From contig JAPLOU010000024.1 of the NCBI GenBank assembly GCA_026400535.1, forward strand, positions 1-64,000: DNA of 64,000 bases, written 5' to 3'. The translations under genes were made by a program, and so were the position numbers. Of this stretch, positions 55,874-64,000 are shown piece after piece. The DNA is from Hyphomicrobiales bacterium (GTDB lineage: Bacteria; Pseudomonadota; Alphaproteobacteria; Rhizobiales; Beijerinckiaceae). Numbering within the stretch: position 1 is the first letter of the stretch; the number at the start of each line of letters is the position of its first letter. The notes beneath the pieces were generated by a model. That model had not been told where the DNA came from, ran no database searches, and saw nothing but the letters and a program-made list of their open reading frames with translations.

Positions 55874-57604
55874 CTATGGCCGAAGGCCGACTGTGGACTG
55901 CCGTTCTGTCATGAAGGCCTCATGTTCCGCGATCAGCTCTCCGCTGAGCGCCTTCTCGATCAGCGCCCGCGTGTTGGCGACGCCGTAGATGGCGGCGAAG
56001 GAACCGAAGCGCGGACCCTGATCCTCACCGAACAGAACCTGATAGACGGCCTTCCACCAGTCGCCCTTGACGCCGGGGCGCTCGGGCGTCGCGCCCTTGG
56101 CTTCCGGATTCTGGTAGCGCGGCACGGTGCGCGCGATGTCCAGCGCCAGATCCTGCAGCATCTCGGGTGTGGCGTCAGACGGCGCCTTCGCGAGCGACAC
56201 GCCCAGACGAGACAAGGTCGCGGCCTCGACCTCGTCGGCGGCGCGGTAGGACTTGGCCGGCTTCACGAAATCACGGAAATAGGCGATGGCATAGCCGATC
56301 AGGGCGTCGAGCTTCGGGTGCGTGGCCGGGGACACGCCTGGCGCATAGCGCTGCAGGAAGGCCCAGAGCACGCCCTTGTCCTCGGAGTTGGCGACCCCCG
56401 CGAGGTTGAGCAGGAGCCCGAAGGTGACCTGCGTCCTTGGCTCATTCTCACCAGGACTGCCCGCCCGCGCCAGGACTTCCGGGGCCGGCGGCGCGCCGCC
56501 GTGGATATGCCAGACCGGATTGCCAAGCCGGTTTTTCCAATCCTGCCGCTCGTAGCCGCCGAGGAACTGCTGGTAATCATCAACCGCACGCGGAATGACA
56601 TCGAAATGCAGCTTCTTGGCCTCGCGCGGGCGCTGATACATGAACAGCGACAGGCTTTCGGCCGAGCCATAGCCAAGCCATTGGTCGATGGTCAGGCCAT
56701 TTCCCTTGGACTTGGATATCTTCTGGCCGTTCTCGTCGAGGAACAGCTCGTAGACATAATGCTCGGGCGGATTGCCGCCGAGGATGGCGCAAATGCGGTC
56801 ATAGACGCCGGCATTGGTCTGGTGATCCTTGCCGAACATCTCGAAATCGACATCGAGTGCCGCCCAGCGCATGCCAAAATCCGGCTTCCACTGCAGCTTC
56901 ACATGGCCGCCTGTCACCGGCAGCGTGGTGTCGCGCCCATCCTCGTCGGCGAAGGTGATGGTCCCGGCCGCGGCATCGACCTGCTTCATCGGCACATACA
57001 GCACGCGGCCGGTGGTCGGCGAGATCGGCAGGAACGGGCTGTAGCTTGCCTGCCGCTCCGCGCCGAGCGTCGGCAGCATCACGGCCATGATCTGGTCGTA
57101 GCGCTCGGCCGCGCGCCGGAGCACCGCGTCGAAGCGCCCCGCGCGGTAGTAGTCGGTTGCGCTGGCGAACTCGTATTGGAAGCCGAAGGTGTCGAGAAAG
57201 CGCCGCAGCATGGCGTTGTTGTGCTGGCCGAAGGTCGGTTCGGGGCCTTCGAACGGGTTCGGCACGCTCGTCAGCGGCTTTTGCAGGTGCGGTTCCAAAG
57301 CGGCGGGATCCGGCACGTTCTCGGGAATCTTGCGCATCCCGTCCATGTCATCGGAAAAGACGAGCAGCCGCGTCGGTACCGTGCCGTCGGTCAGGACCTC
57401 GAAGGCACGGCGCACCATCGTTGTACGCGCGACCTCGCCGAAAGTGCCGATATGCGGCAGGCCCGAAGGGCCATAGCCGGTCTCGAACAGGACCTCTGTC
57501 TTGCCCGATCTGGCGATGCGCCCCACGAGCTTGCGGGCTTCCTCGAATGGCCAGGCGGCCGAAGTCCGTGCGGCATCAATCAGGGCGGGATCGAACGGGG
57601 TCAT
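55874..57604 (-). CDS. lysS: Class I lysine--tRNA ligase
   Basis: The protein has 576 residues with the class I (archaeal-type) LysRS motifs: [19 protein letters not shown] with the HIGH-like PHIGT, and [11 protein letters not shown], the KMSKS loop. It starts [20 protein letters not shown]. It charges tRNA-Lys. Class I LysRS is the usual LysRS in many alphaproteobacteria, in place of the class II enzyme of E. coli. Length is normal and there is no second LysRS gene in the window. Confidence 0.95.
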   Translation of the reverse strand: MTPFDPALIDAARTSAAWPFEEARKLVGRIARSGKTEVLFETGYGPSGLPHIGTFGEVARTTMVRRAFEVLTDGTVPTRLLVFSDDMDGMRKIPENVPDPAALEPHLQKPLTSVPNPFEGPEPTFGQHNNAMLRRFLDTFGFQYEFASATDYYRAGRFDAVLRRAAERYDQIMAVMLPTLGAERQASYSPFLPISPTTGRVLYVPMKQVDAAAGTITFADEDGRDTTLPVTGGHVKLQWKPDFGMRWAALDVDFEMFGKDHQTNAGVYDRICAILGGNPPEHYVYELFLDENGQKISKSKGNGLTIDQWLGYGSAESLSLFMYQRPREAKKLHFDVIPRAVDDYQQFLGGYERQDWKNRLGNPVWHIHGGAPPAPEVLARAGSPGENEPRTQVTFGLLLNLAGVANSEDKGVLWAFLQRYAPGVSPATHPKLDALIGYAIAYFRDFVKPAKSYRAADEVEAATLSRLGVSLAKAPSDATPEMLQDLALDIARTVPRYQNPEAKGATPERPGVKGDWWKAVYQVLFGEDQGPRFGSFAAIYGVANTRALIEKALSGELIAEHEAFMTERQSTVGLRP

Positions 57605-57673
57605 GGCTCATCAATTCGGGCTTGAGGGCGAGCGGTTGTGACGAAGCGGCGCCCAGCCGTCAACCGCAGCACA

Positions 57674-58546
57674 TCAGAAAGGGCTGACCGGAAAATAGCG
57701 CAGGAACAGGCGGGCATAGGTCCCGTCATCCCAGAGCGACTGCAGCGCATAGTCAACCGAGCGCTTGAGGAAGGGCTCGTCGGGCCTGAGCACGAAGCCG
57801 ATGCCCTCGCCGAAATGGGGCACGCTGAGGTAGGGTCCCCCGGCAAAGTTGAAGCCGCCCCGGCCGCGCGCGCCGAGCCAGAGCGATTGCGCCTGCCCGT
57901 CGCCGAACACGGCATCGACCTCGCCCCGCTCCAGCATCAGCAGCGCGCTGTCGAGATCACGCGTCTCGGTCCGCGCCGCACCCGGAAAGTGCGCGGCGAG
58001 GAAGGCGGCGTGGGCCGTCTCGCGCGGGACGGCCACCTTGACGCCGGCGAGGCCCGCGCCCAGCCGCACCGCATCGAAGGCGGCCGGCGCAACGAACCGC
58101 GCCGGCAGGCGGTGATAGACCCGGCTCACATGAAATCGCGCCTTGATCTGGGCCGTGACCGGAATGGCAGCGGCGACGACATCGGCCTGCCCGTCCGCGA
58201 GCGTCTGCAACAGCGTGTCAAAGCGCCGGACCTGGATGGTGCAGTTGACGCTCATCCGCTCGCAGACCGCCCGCATCAGGTCGACCGAGAAACCGACCGG
58301 CTGACCGTCGGGATCGGCGAAATGCAGCGGCGCAAACTCGTCATCGGTGATGACCCGCAGGTTGCGCGGAATCGGCCCCTCGGGCCGCTCGCTGCGCACG
58401 CGCGGATCGCCATGGAACGGGATGACCACGCGCTCGCGAGCAGGCGGTGAGGTTTGTGCAGCCAGGTCCAGATCCGGGGCAAACAGCCAGAACAGGACAA
58501 TCACGAGCCTGATCAGACTAACTTGTGGGAACGGACTGACGATCAT
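57674..58546 (-). CDS. Periplasmic solute-binding protein (SBP family 3, amino-acid type)
   Basis: The protein has 290 residues from ATG 58546, with a signal peptide (SLIRLVIVLFWLFAPDLDLA); a GTG at 58609 would extend it without adding a better signal. The mature domain has LRVITDDEFAPLHFADPDG, QPVGFSVDLMRAVCERM, RRFDTLLQTLADGQADVVAA, and DLDSALLMLERGEVDAVFGD, the family 3 pattern. It probably feeds an ABC transporter or senses amino acids, but no permease or ATPase gene is adjacent. Confidence 0.85.
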   Translation of the reverse strand: MIVSPFPQVSLIRLVIVLFWLFAPDLDLAAQTSPPARERVVIPFHGDPRVRSERPEGPIPRNLRVITDDEFAPLHFADPDGQPVGFSVDLMRAVCERMSVNCTIQVRRFDTLLQTLADGQADVVAAAIPVTAQIKARFHVSRVYHRLPARFVAPAAFDAVRLGAGLAGVKVAVPRETAHAAFLAAHFPGAARTETRDLDSALLMLERGEVDAVFGDGQAQSLWLGARGRGGFNFAGGPYLSVPHFGEGIGFVLRPDEPFLKRSVDYALQSLWDDGTYARLFLRYFPVSPF

Positions 58547-58624
58547 GTCACAGCGGTCGCTCAGGATGGCACGCCGGTCAAGACTTGCCGGTCGCTTCAG
58601 AGGTGCCACATGACGTGTCAGCCG

Positions 58625-59929
58625 TCATTCCGCCACCCGCTCCTCGACGCCACACCATTCGGCCACGAACAGGGCCATGGCCGTGGTGATGCGCTTGAGC
58701 GAGGCGATGCTCACCGCCTCGTCGAAGCCGTGGATGTTCTTCGAAATCGGGCCGTAACACAGCGCCGGAATCCTGTCGTAGAGCGCGTAGACGCGGGTAT
58801 CGAGATAGGCTGGCGTCATGAAGGTCTGCAACCTCCGGCCGCTGGCCTTCAGATGCGCCCGGCCCAGCACGGCCTCGGCGTCGGAGCCCGGCTCCAGCAC
58901 ATAGCCCTCAGCCATGAAGCCGTTGAAGGTGATGCGCGGCGGGTTGTTGGCGAGATAGCGGTCGGTTCGCGCAAAGGCCATCACCCAGGCCTCGACCTCG
59001 CGGGCAGCGTCCCTGGCGCTGGCGCCGGGAAAGAGCGCGAAGCGGCATTGCACCTTGCACCAGCACGGCACGGACGAGCCCCAGTCGCCACCCTCGATCT
59101 TGCCGATGTTGAGGTTGATCGGGTGGGCCTCGTTCTCGAAATGCTCCATGCCGGTCTTGCGGGCGTTGACCTCGGCTTCGAGACGCCTCAGATCGCCGAT
59201 GACGCGATAGGCAGCGTCGATGGCATTGGCCCCCTGCCCCATATCGCGCACATGGACCGGCTGGCCACGCACCTCGATCTCGAACCAGAGCACGCCGGCA
59301 TTGGCACGCACGAGTTTCTCATCCTCGGGCTCGGGGATCAGCACCGCATCGGCGGTGTAGCCGCGCAGATGGGTCATCAGCGCGCCATTGCCGGTGGATT
59401 CCTCCTCCACCACAGATTGCAGGTAGACGGTGGCGGCGGGTTGCAAGCCGATCCGGATCAGCGCATCGAGCGCGGCAAAGCTGGCGGCATGGCCTGCCTT
59501 CATGTCGGCCCCGCCGCGACCATGCAGCCAATCGCCCACGATCGCGGGCTCATAGGGTGGGTGCGTCCACAGATCAGCGGGACCTGTCGGCACCACATCG
59601 ACATGCCCTTGCAGGATCAAGGACCGGCCCGTCTCGTTGCGCGGCCGGTGGATGCCGACGACAATGGGGGCATTGGAGTGGTTCTCCGAGATCGGGGCCC
59701 CGCCAGGATGGCGGGCAATCGCGTCGTGGTCCATGGCGAAGCGGTCCATCACCAGCCTGCGCCGTCTCATCTCGCGGAACAGGAAATCCTGCACGGCGTG
59801 CTCGGCGCCGCGCTGCGAGGGAAAGCGGATCAGCGTCTTGGTGAACGCGATCTGCTCGTCAAAGCCGGCTTCCACAGAGGCCTCGAGGCGGGCGGCGAGG
59901 GCGGGATCCAGAGTGGCAGGCTGCGTCAC
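58625..59929 (-). CDS. ArgE/DapE-type M20 deacylase
   Basis: The protein has 434 residues. Metal and catalytic motifs: LQGHVDVVPTG (His, Asp), GRGGADMKAG (Asp), VVEEESTGNGA (Glu-Glu) and the C-terminal KNIHGFDEAVS (His). It starts GTG 59929 with AGGA upstream. It cleaves an N-acyl group from an amino acid or a related amide; acetylornithine deacetylase is the closest characterised relative, but substrate is not certain. It follows the solute-binding protein gene by 79 bp in the reverse sense of transcription order, on the same strand. Confidence 0.88.
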   Translation of the reverse strand: MTQPATLDPALAARLEASVEAGFDEQIAFTKTLIRFPSQRGAEHAVQDFLFREMRRRRLVMDRFAMDHDAIARHPGGAPISENHSNAPIVVGIHRPRNETGRSLILQGHVDVVPTGPADLWTHPPYEPAIVGDWLHGRGGADMKAGHAASFAALDALIRIGLQPAATVYLQSVVEEESTGNGALMTHLRGYTADAVLIPEPEDEKLVRANAGVLWFEIEVRGQPVHVRDMGQGANAIDAAYRVIGDLRRLEAEVNARKTGMEHFENEAHPINLNIGKIEGGDWGSSVPCWCKVQCRFALFPGASARDAAREVEAWVMAFARTDRYLANNPPRITFNGFMAEGYVLEPGSDAEAVLGRAHLKASGRRLQTFMTPAYLDTRVYALYDRIPALCYGPISKNIHGFDEAVSIASLKRITTAMALFVAEWCGVEERVAE

Positions 59930-60016
59930 GGGCTATCCTGTTGGCATGACAGGACCACGATCGCATGAATCGCCACGCCTGGCCATGCAGCCAGCGAATG
60001 CCGGCCACCGTCCGGC

Positions 60017-62713
60017 TCAGTCGCGCGCCGCCAGCTTCAGGCGGTAGAGCGCCTCAAGAGCCTGCCTCGGCGTCAGTTCGTCCGGCTCGACGGCGGCAAG
60101 CTCTTCGCGCAGCAGGTCCCGTTTCGGGCGCGCATCAGGGGCTGTCTGCCGGACAGGCACGCAGAACAGCGGAAGGTCATCGATGATGGCGGCAACCGGC
60201 TTCTCCCGCTCGCTCTTCTCCAGCCCGGCCAGCAGGATGCGGGCACGTTCGACCACGGCGGGCGGAAGACCGGCGAGCTTCGCGACCTGGATGCCATAGG
60301 ACCGGTCGGCGGCACCGGGGACGACCTCATGCAGGAAGACCACATCGCCGTTCCACTCGGTGACGCGGACCGTCGCATTGACGATGCGTGGCCATTTGTC
60401 CGCCAGGACCGTGAGTTCATGAAAATGCGTGGCGAACAGCGCCCGGCAGCGGTTCACCTCATGCAGGTGTTCGATGGCCGACCACGCGATCGAAAGCCCG
60501 TCGAAGGTCGAGGTGCCCCGGCCGATCTCGTCCAGGATGACGAGCGCGCGCGGGCCTGCCTGGTTGAGGATTGCTGCCGTCTCGACCATCTCCACCATGA
60601 AGGTAGACCGGCCGCGCGCAAGATCATCGGCAGCGCCGACGCGGGAGAACAGACGGTCGACCACGCCGATTCGGGCAGCGGTGGCCGGCACGAACGCGCC
60701 CGTCTGGGCAAGGATGACGATCAGCGCGGTCTGCCGCAGATAGGTCGACTTGCCCGCCATGTTGGGACCGGTCAGCAAGGTGATGCGGCCTCCGCCTTCG
60801 GCGCTGAGGTCGCAGTCATTGGCCACGAAGGGCTGGCCGTCACGCTTGAGCGCCATCTCGACCACCGGATGGCGCCCTCCCGTGATCACCAGCGCGTCCG
60901 TGCTGTCCATCCTTGGCCGCACCCAGCCCTGATCGACGGCCAGCGCCGCCAGCGCCGTGCTGACATCGATCAGGGCGAGGGCTCCCGCCACCTCTCCAAT
61001 GGCCTTGCCCGCGGCGAGGACCTTTTCGCGCAAGGCCGCAAACAGCGACAGCTCAAGCCGGACCGCCCTGTCGGCGGCGGAGGCGATCCTGTCCTGCAGG
61101 TCGCCGAGTTCGACGGTCGTGAAACGCATCGCTCCAGCCATGGTCTGACGATGCACGAAGGTTGCGCGATGCGGCTCATGCACAAAGGTCTCGCCAGACG
61201 CCTGCGGCACCTCGATGAAGTAACCCAGCACGGAGTTGTGCTTGATCCTCAGCGACTTGACGCCGGTCTCGCTGGCATAGCGGCCTTGCAGCACAGCGAT
61301 GATGCGGCGTGAATCCGTCTGGAGCTCACGCAACGCGTCGAGCTCGGGGCGGTGGCCCTCGCGGATGAAACCGCCATCCCGGGCCATCAGCGGCAGATCA
61401 TCCGACAAGGCCGCGAGCAGTTCGCCGGCAAGGTCCGGATCGACGCTGGCCAGCGCGCTGGCTGCGCCGGCGATCGCGTCAGGCAAGGCCGTCAGCTCCG
61501 CCAGTTGCCGTGCAATGCCGGTGGCCGCCTGAAGCCCTTTGGCGAGCCCGTACAGATCGCGCGGACCGCCACGGTCGAGGGACAGCCGGCCAAATGCCCT
61601 CTCGACATCGGGCACACGGCCCAGGATCTCGCGCAAGGACGAGCGCAGGGCCGCCTCGCTGACGAACAGCTCGACCGCATCATGACGCGCGGCAATGGCC
61701 GCCACATCTGTCAGCGGCGATGACAGGCGCTCGATCAGCAGCCGCGCGCCGCCAGGGGTCCTTGTGCGGTCGATGACCTCAATGAGACTACCCTGCCGCT
61801 CACCGCCAAGGGTCCGCGTCAGTTCCAGATTGGCGCGCGTGGCTGCATCGATCCGCATGACCTGGTCAATGGCTTCGCGGCGCGGCGGCAGCAGCGGCGC
61901 ACGGGCGCCGAGCTGCGTGCGCGCCACATAGGCGAGCGCCATGGCCGCCGCCACAACCTCGCAGCGGCTGAAATGGCCGAAAGCGTCGAGCGTTGCGACC
62001 CCAAAATACTCCTTCAGGCGCCGCTCGGCGGAGGCCGGGTCAAGGCCATCGCGCGCCAGCGGTGTCATTGCGGCACGCGCGTCCCGCCAGATCGGCTTCA
62101 GCTCCGCGTCATCGTGCAAGGCATCCGGCAGCACAATCTCGCGCGGCTCCAGCCGGGCGATTTCGACCGCGAGGGAGGCCATTGGCACCTCGGCAACGGT
62201 GAAGCGCCCGGTCGAAATGTCGACCGCTGCGACACCGTAAAGCCAGGTCTCGTCAGGAAGTCTTCGCCGGGCGACGGCCACCAGCAAGCTGGCACGGGAC
62301 GGATCGAGCAGGTTCTCCTCGGTGACGGTGCCGGGCGTGACGAGGCGCACAACATCGCGCCGCACCACCGCCTTGGAGCCGCGCTTGCGGGCTTGCGCCG
62401 GGTCTTCGAGCTGCTCACAAACCGCTACCCGGTGGCCGAGACCGATCAGGCGCTGAAGATAGTCGTCGGCACGCACGACCGGCACGCCGCACATCGGAAT
62501 GTCCTCGCCGCCGTGCCGGCCGCGCTTGGTCAGCACGATGCCGAGCGCCCGGGAGGCTATCTCGGCGTCGCCGAAGAACAGCTCGTAGAAATCGCCCATC
62601 CGGTAAAACAGCAAGCTGTCCTGATTGACCGCCTTGATCTCCAGATACTGGGCCATGGACGGGGTCGCCTTGTTGACGGCGTCCGTGGCGAAGCTGGTGG
62701 CGGGTTCGGTCAT
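60017..62713 (-). CDS. mutS: DNA mismatch repair protein MutS
   Basis: The protein has 898 residues. The N-terminal mismatch-binding motif is [14 protein letters not shown] (Phe-x-Glu), followed by lever and clamp domains. The ATPase has Walker [21 protein letters not shown] and Walker [21 protein letters not shown], with ATHFHELT. It finds base mismatches and starts repair with MutL. It is divergent from the malic enzyme gene. Length is typical of MutS1. Confidence 0.98.
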   Translation of the reverse strand: MTEPATSFATDAVNKATPSMAQYLEIKAVNQDSLLFYRMGDFYELFFGDAEIASRALGIVLTKRGRHGGEDIPMCGVPVVRADDYLQRLIGLGHRVAVCEQLEDPAQARKRGSKAVVRRDVVRLVTPGTVTEENLLDPSRASLLVAVARRRLPDETWLYGVAAVDISTGRFTVAEVPMASLAVEIARLEPREIVLPDALHDDAELKPIWRDARAAMTPLARDGLDPASAERRLKEYFGVATLDAFGHFSRCEVVAAAMALAYVARTQLGARAPLLPPRREAIDQVMRIDAATRANLELTRTLGGERQGSLIEVIDRTRTPGGARLLIERLSSPLTDVAAIAARHDAVELFVSEAALRSSLREILGRVPDVERAFGRLSLDRGGPRDLYGLAKGLQAATGIARQLAELTALPDAIAGAASALASVDPDLAGELLAALSDDLPLMARDGGFIREGHRPELDALRELQTDSRRIIAVLQGRYASETGVKSLRIKHNSVLGYFIEVPQASGETFVHEPHRATFVHRQTMAGAMRFTTVELGDLQDRIASAADRAVRLELSLFAALREKVLAAGKAIGEVAGALALIDVSTALAALAVDQGWVRPRMDSTDALVITGGRHPVVEMALKRDGQPFVANDCDLSAEGGGRITLLTGPNMAGKSTYLRQTALIVILAQTGAFVPATAARIGVVDRLFSRVGAADDLARGRSTFMVEMVETAAILNQAGPRALVILDEIGRGTSTFDGLSIAWSAIEHLHEVNRCRALFATHFHELTVLADKWPRIVNATVRVTEWNGDVVFLHEVVPGAADRSYGIQVAKLAGLPPAVVERARILLAGLEKSEREKPVAAIIDDLPLFCVPVRQTAPDARPKRDLLREELAAVEPDELTPRQALEALYRLKLAARD

Positions 62714-62935
62714 GGGCTGTCCCTAGCGGAAGCTGCGGCGGTTTTCATCCCTCGGGCCGGCGTCTTGAACAGAAAATGCAGTCGTCGGGGGCTGTGATCC
62801 AGCAGCAGGTGGCCCCTGGAGCCGCATCTTTTCCGCTTTCGTGAAAATCAGGGCTTTCGCCCCGCCCATGCTGTCTCTAGGTTGCGGCTCGCCCCAGAAG
62901 AACTGCGTCAACGCGGTCGTCCAAGGAACAATCCC
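62714..62935. promoter_or_regulatory. Divergent promoter region of mutS and malic enzyme gene
   Basis: 222 bp with no gene. It must hold both promoters. No clear operator or riboswitch was recognised, and no consensus boxes stand out by eye. Confidence 0.35.
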
Positions 62936-64000
62936 ATGGCCAAGCGCCCCCGCCCCACCTTCACCGACCAGGAAGCCCTGCAGTTCCATTCCATGGGCAA
63001 ACCCGGGAAGCTGGAGATCGTACCGACCAAGCCCATGGCGACGCAGCGCGATCTCTCCCTCGCCTATTCGCCGGGCGTCGCGGTGCCGGTGCTGGCCATC
63101 GCCCAGGACCCGTCCAAGGCCTATGACTACACCACGCGCGGCAATCTCGTGGCGGTGATCTCCAACGGCACGGCCATCCTCGGCCTCGGCAACCTCGGCG
63201 CCCTCGCCTCCAAGCCGGTGATGGAAGGCAAGTCGGTGCTGTTCAAGCGTTTCGCCGACATCGACTCGATCGACCTTGAGGTCGACACCGAAGACCCGGA
63301 GCAGTTCATCAACGCCGTGCGTTATCTCGGCCCCTCGTTCGGCGGCATCAACCTTGAGGACATCAAGGCGCCGGAGTGCTTCATCATCGAGGAGCGCCTG
63401 CGCGAACTCATGGACATTCCGGTGTTCCATGACGACCAGCACGGCACGGCCATCATCGCTGCCGCCGGCCTGCTCAACGCGCTGAAGCTGACCGGCCGTA
63501 ACATCAAGTCGACGCGGCTCGTGGTCAACGGCGCCGGCGCTGCGGGCATCGCCTGCACCGAGCTTCTGAAGGCCATGGGCTTTGCGCCCCACAATGTCAT
63601 GCTGTGCGACACCAAGGGTGTGATCTGGCGCGGGCGCACCGAGGGCATGAACCAGCAGAAGAGCGCGCATACCGTTGTGACCGATGCCCGCTCGCTCGCC
63701 GATGCACTGAAGGGCGCCGACGCCTTCTTCGGGCTGAGCCAGAAGGGCGCGGTAACACCAGAGATGGTGGCCTCAATGGCACCAAACCCGATCATCTTCG
63801 CCATGGCCAATCCCGATCCGGAAATCACGCCGGAGGAGGTTGCCGCCATCCGCGACGACGCCATCATGGCGACCGGCCGGTCGGACTATCCCAACCAGGT
63901 CAACAATGTTCTGGGCTTTCCCTATATCTTCCGCGGCGCGCTCGACGTGCGTGCCCGCACCATCAACATGGAGATGAAGATCGCCGCCGCCGAGGCGCTT
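62936..64000 (+). CDS. NADP-dependent malic enzyme, partial (C-terminus beyond window)
   Basis: The frame from ATG 62936 has 355 codons to the edge without a stop. It begins [20 protein letters not shown]. Motifs are [12 protein letters not shown] (catalytic Tyr), the Lys in [33 protein letters not shown] and the metal/NADP site [20 protein letters not shown]. It oxidises malate to pyruvate with NADP. In Hyphomicrobiales, MaeB proteins usually carry a C-terminal phosphotransacetylase-like domain, which would lie outside the window. Confidence 0.93.
   Translation, partial: MAKRPRPTFTDQEALQFHSMGKPGKLEIVPTKPMATQRDLSLAYSPGVAVPVLAIAQDPSKAYDYTTRGNLVAVISNGTAILGLGNLGALASKPVMEGKSVLFKRFADIDSIDLEVDTEDPEQFINAVRYLGPSFGGINLEDIKAPECFIIEERLRELMDIPVFHDDQHGTAIIAAAGLLNALKLTGRNIKSTRLVVNGAGAAGIACTELLKAMGFAPHNVMLCDTKGVIWRGRTEGMNQQKSAHTVVTDARSLADALKGADAFFGLSQKGAVTPEMVASMAPNPIIFAMANPDPEITPEEVAAIRDDAIMATGRSDYPNQVNNVLGFPYIFRGALDVRARTINMEMKIAAAEAL

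Noticed and set aside
62723-63670. 315-codon open frame on the minus strand opposite the malic enzyme
   Set aside because: No motifs; the malic enzyme frame is clearly coding and the frame also covers the mutS promoter.
1-64000. Search for tRNA, rRNA, CRISPR arrays and complete insertion sequences
   Set aside because: Nothing with tRNA or rRNA signatures, regularly spaced direct repeats or an intact transposase was seen by eye; a covariance-model scan would be the decisive check.

Overview
This 64 kb window is a high-GC alphaproteobacterial chromosome segment, most likely from the order Hyphomicrobiales (Rhizobiales). The taxonomic markers are a PodJ-like polarity protein with SEL1 repeats, a ccoNOQPGHIS operon next to FixL/FixJ and an FNR-type regulator, a class I lysyl-tRNA synthetase, TIGR02186 and DUF3429 proteins, and an alphaproteobacterial ligase-associated DNA-repair cluster. 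No tRNA, rRNA, intact transposon or CRISPR array was seen. The genus cannot be fixed from the sequence alone.

Layout. 1-5.3 kb: leftward catabolic block (partial DMT exporter, GntR/FCD regulator, hydantoinase B and A). 5.6-6.6 kb: heavily decayed tyrosine recombinase, the scar of a lost mobile element. 6.6-15.5 kb: FnrL-type regulator divergent from a complete ccoNOQPGHIS operon (cbb3 oxidase plus assembly factors) with a perfect FNR box. 15.5-19 kb: a gene-poor stretch, an AbgB-like amidohydrolase, an SDR remnant and an AbrB-family membrane protein. 19-21.4 kb: FixL, FixJ and a stand-alone receiver. 21.5-23.4 kb: aminotransferase and MscL. 23.7-27.3 kb: a hybrid kinase with a sodium/solute-symporter input domain (CrbS-like). 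27.3-33.9 kb: a fatty-acid beta-oxidation operon and a MerR regulator. 34.3-38 kb: a PodJ-like gene interrupted by one in-frame amber codon. 38-40.4 kb: TauE/SafE permease, TIGR02186 protein, DUF3429 protein. 40.4-47.3 kb: DNA-repair cluster (PdeM phosphoesterase, Lhr-type helicase, TPR methyltransferase, divergent MBL exonuclease and ATP-dependent ligase). 47.3-49.2 kb: small membrane proteins, including a tandem paralogous pair. 49.3-52.5 kb: SSS-family symporter and DUF4212 subunit, divergent from a NarL/CrbR-like regulator. 52.5-64 kb: DUF6460-like protein, PyrD, DUF952, a broken S24 repressor, a second TauE, LysRS, a solute-binding protein, an M20 deacylase, MutS and the start of malic enzyme.

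How the genes work together. The left part combines oxygen sensing (FixL/FixJ, FnrL) with the high-affinity oxidase that it would control. The CrbS-like kinase, the CrbR-like regulator and the symporter/DUF4212 pair form a plausible acetate or short-chain-acid circuit split over 24 kb. The beta-oxidation operon supplies acetyl-CoA and malic enzyme supplies pyruvate and reducing power. Three decayed genes (integrase, SDR, S24 repressor) and one nonsense-interrupted gene show ongoing gene loss.

Most gene calls rest on motif recognition in the translated sequence. Operator calls are palindromes seen by eye and are inferences.
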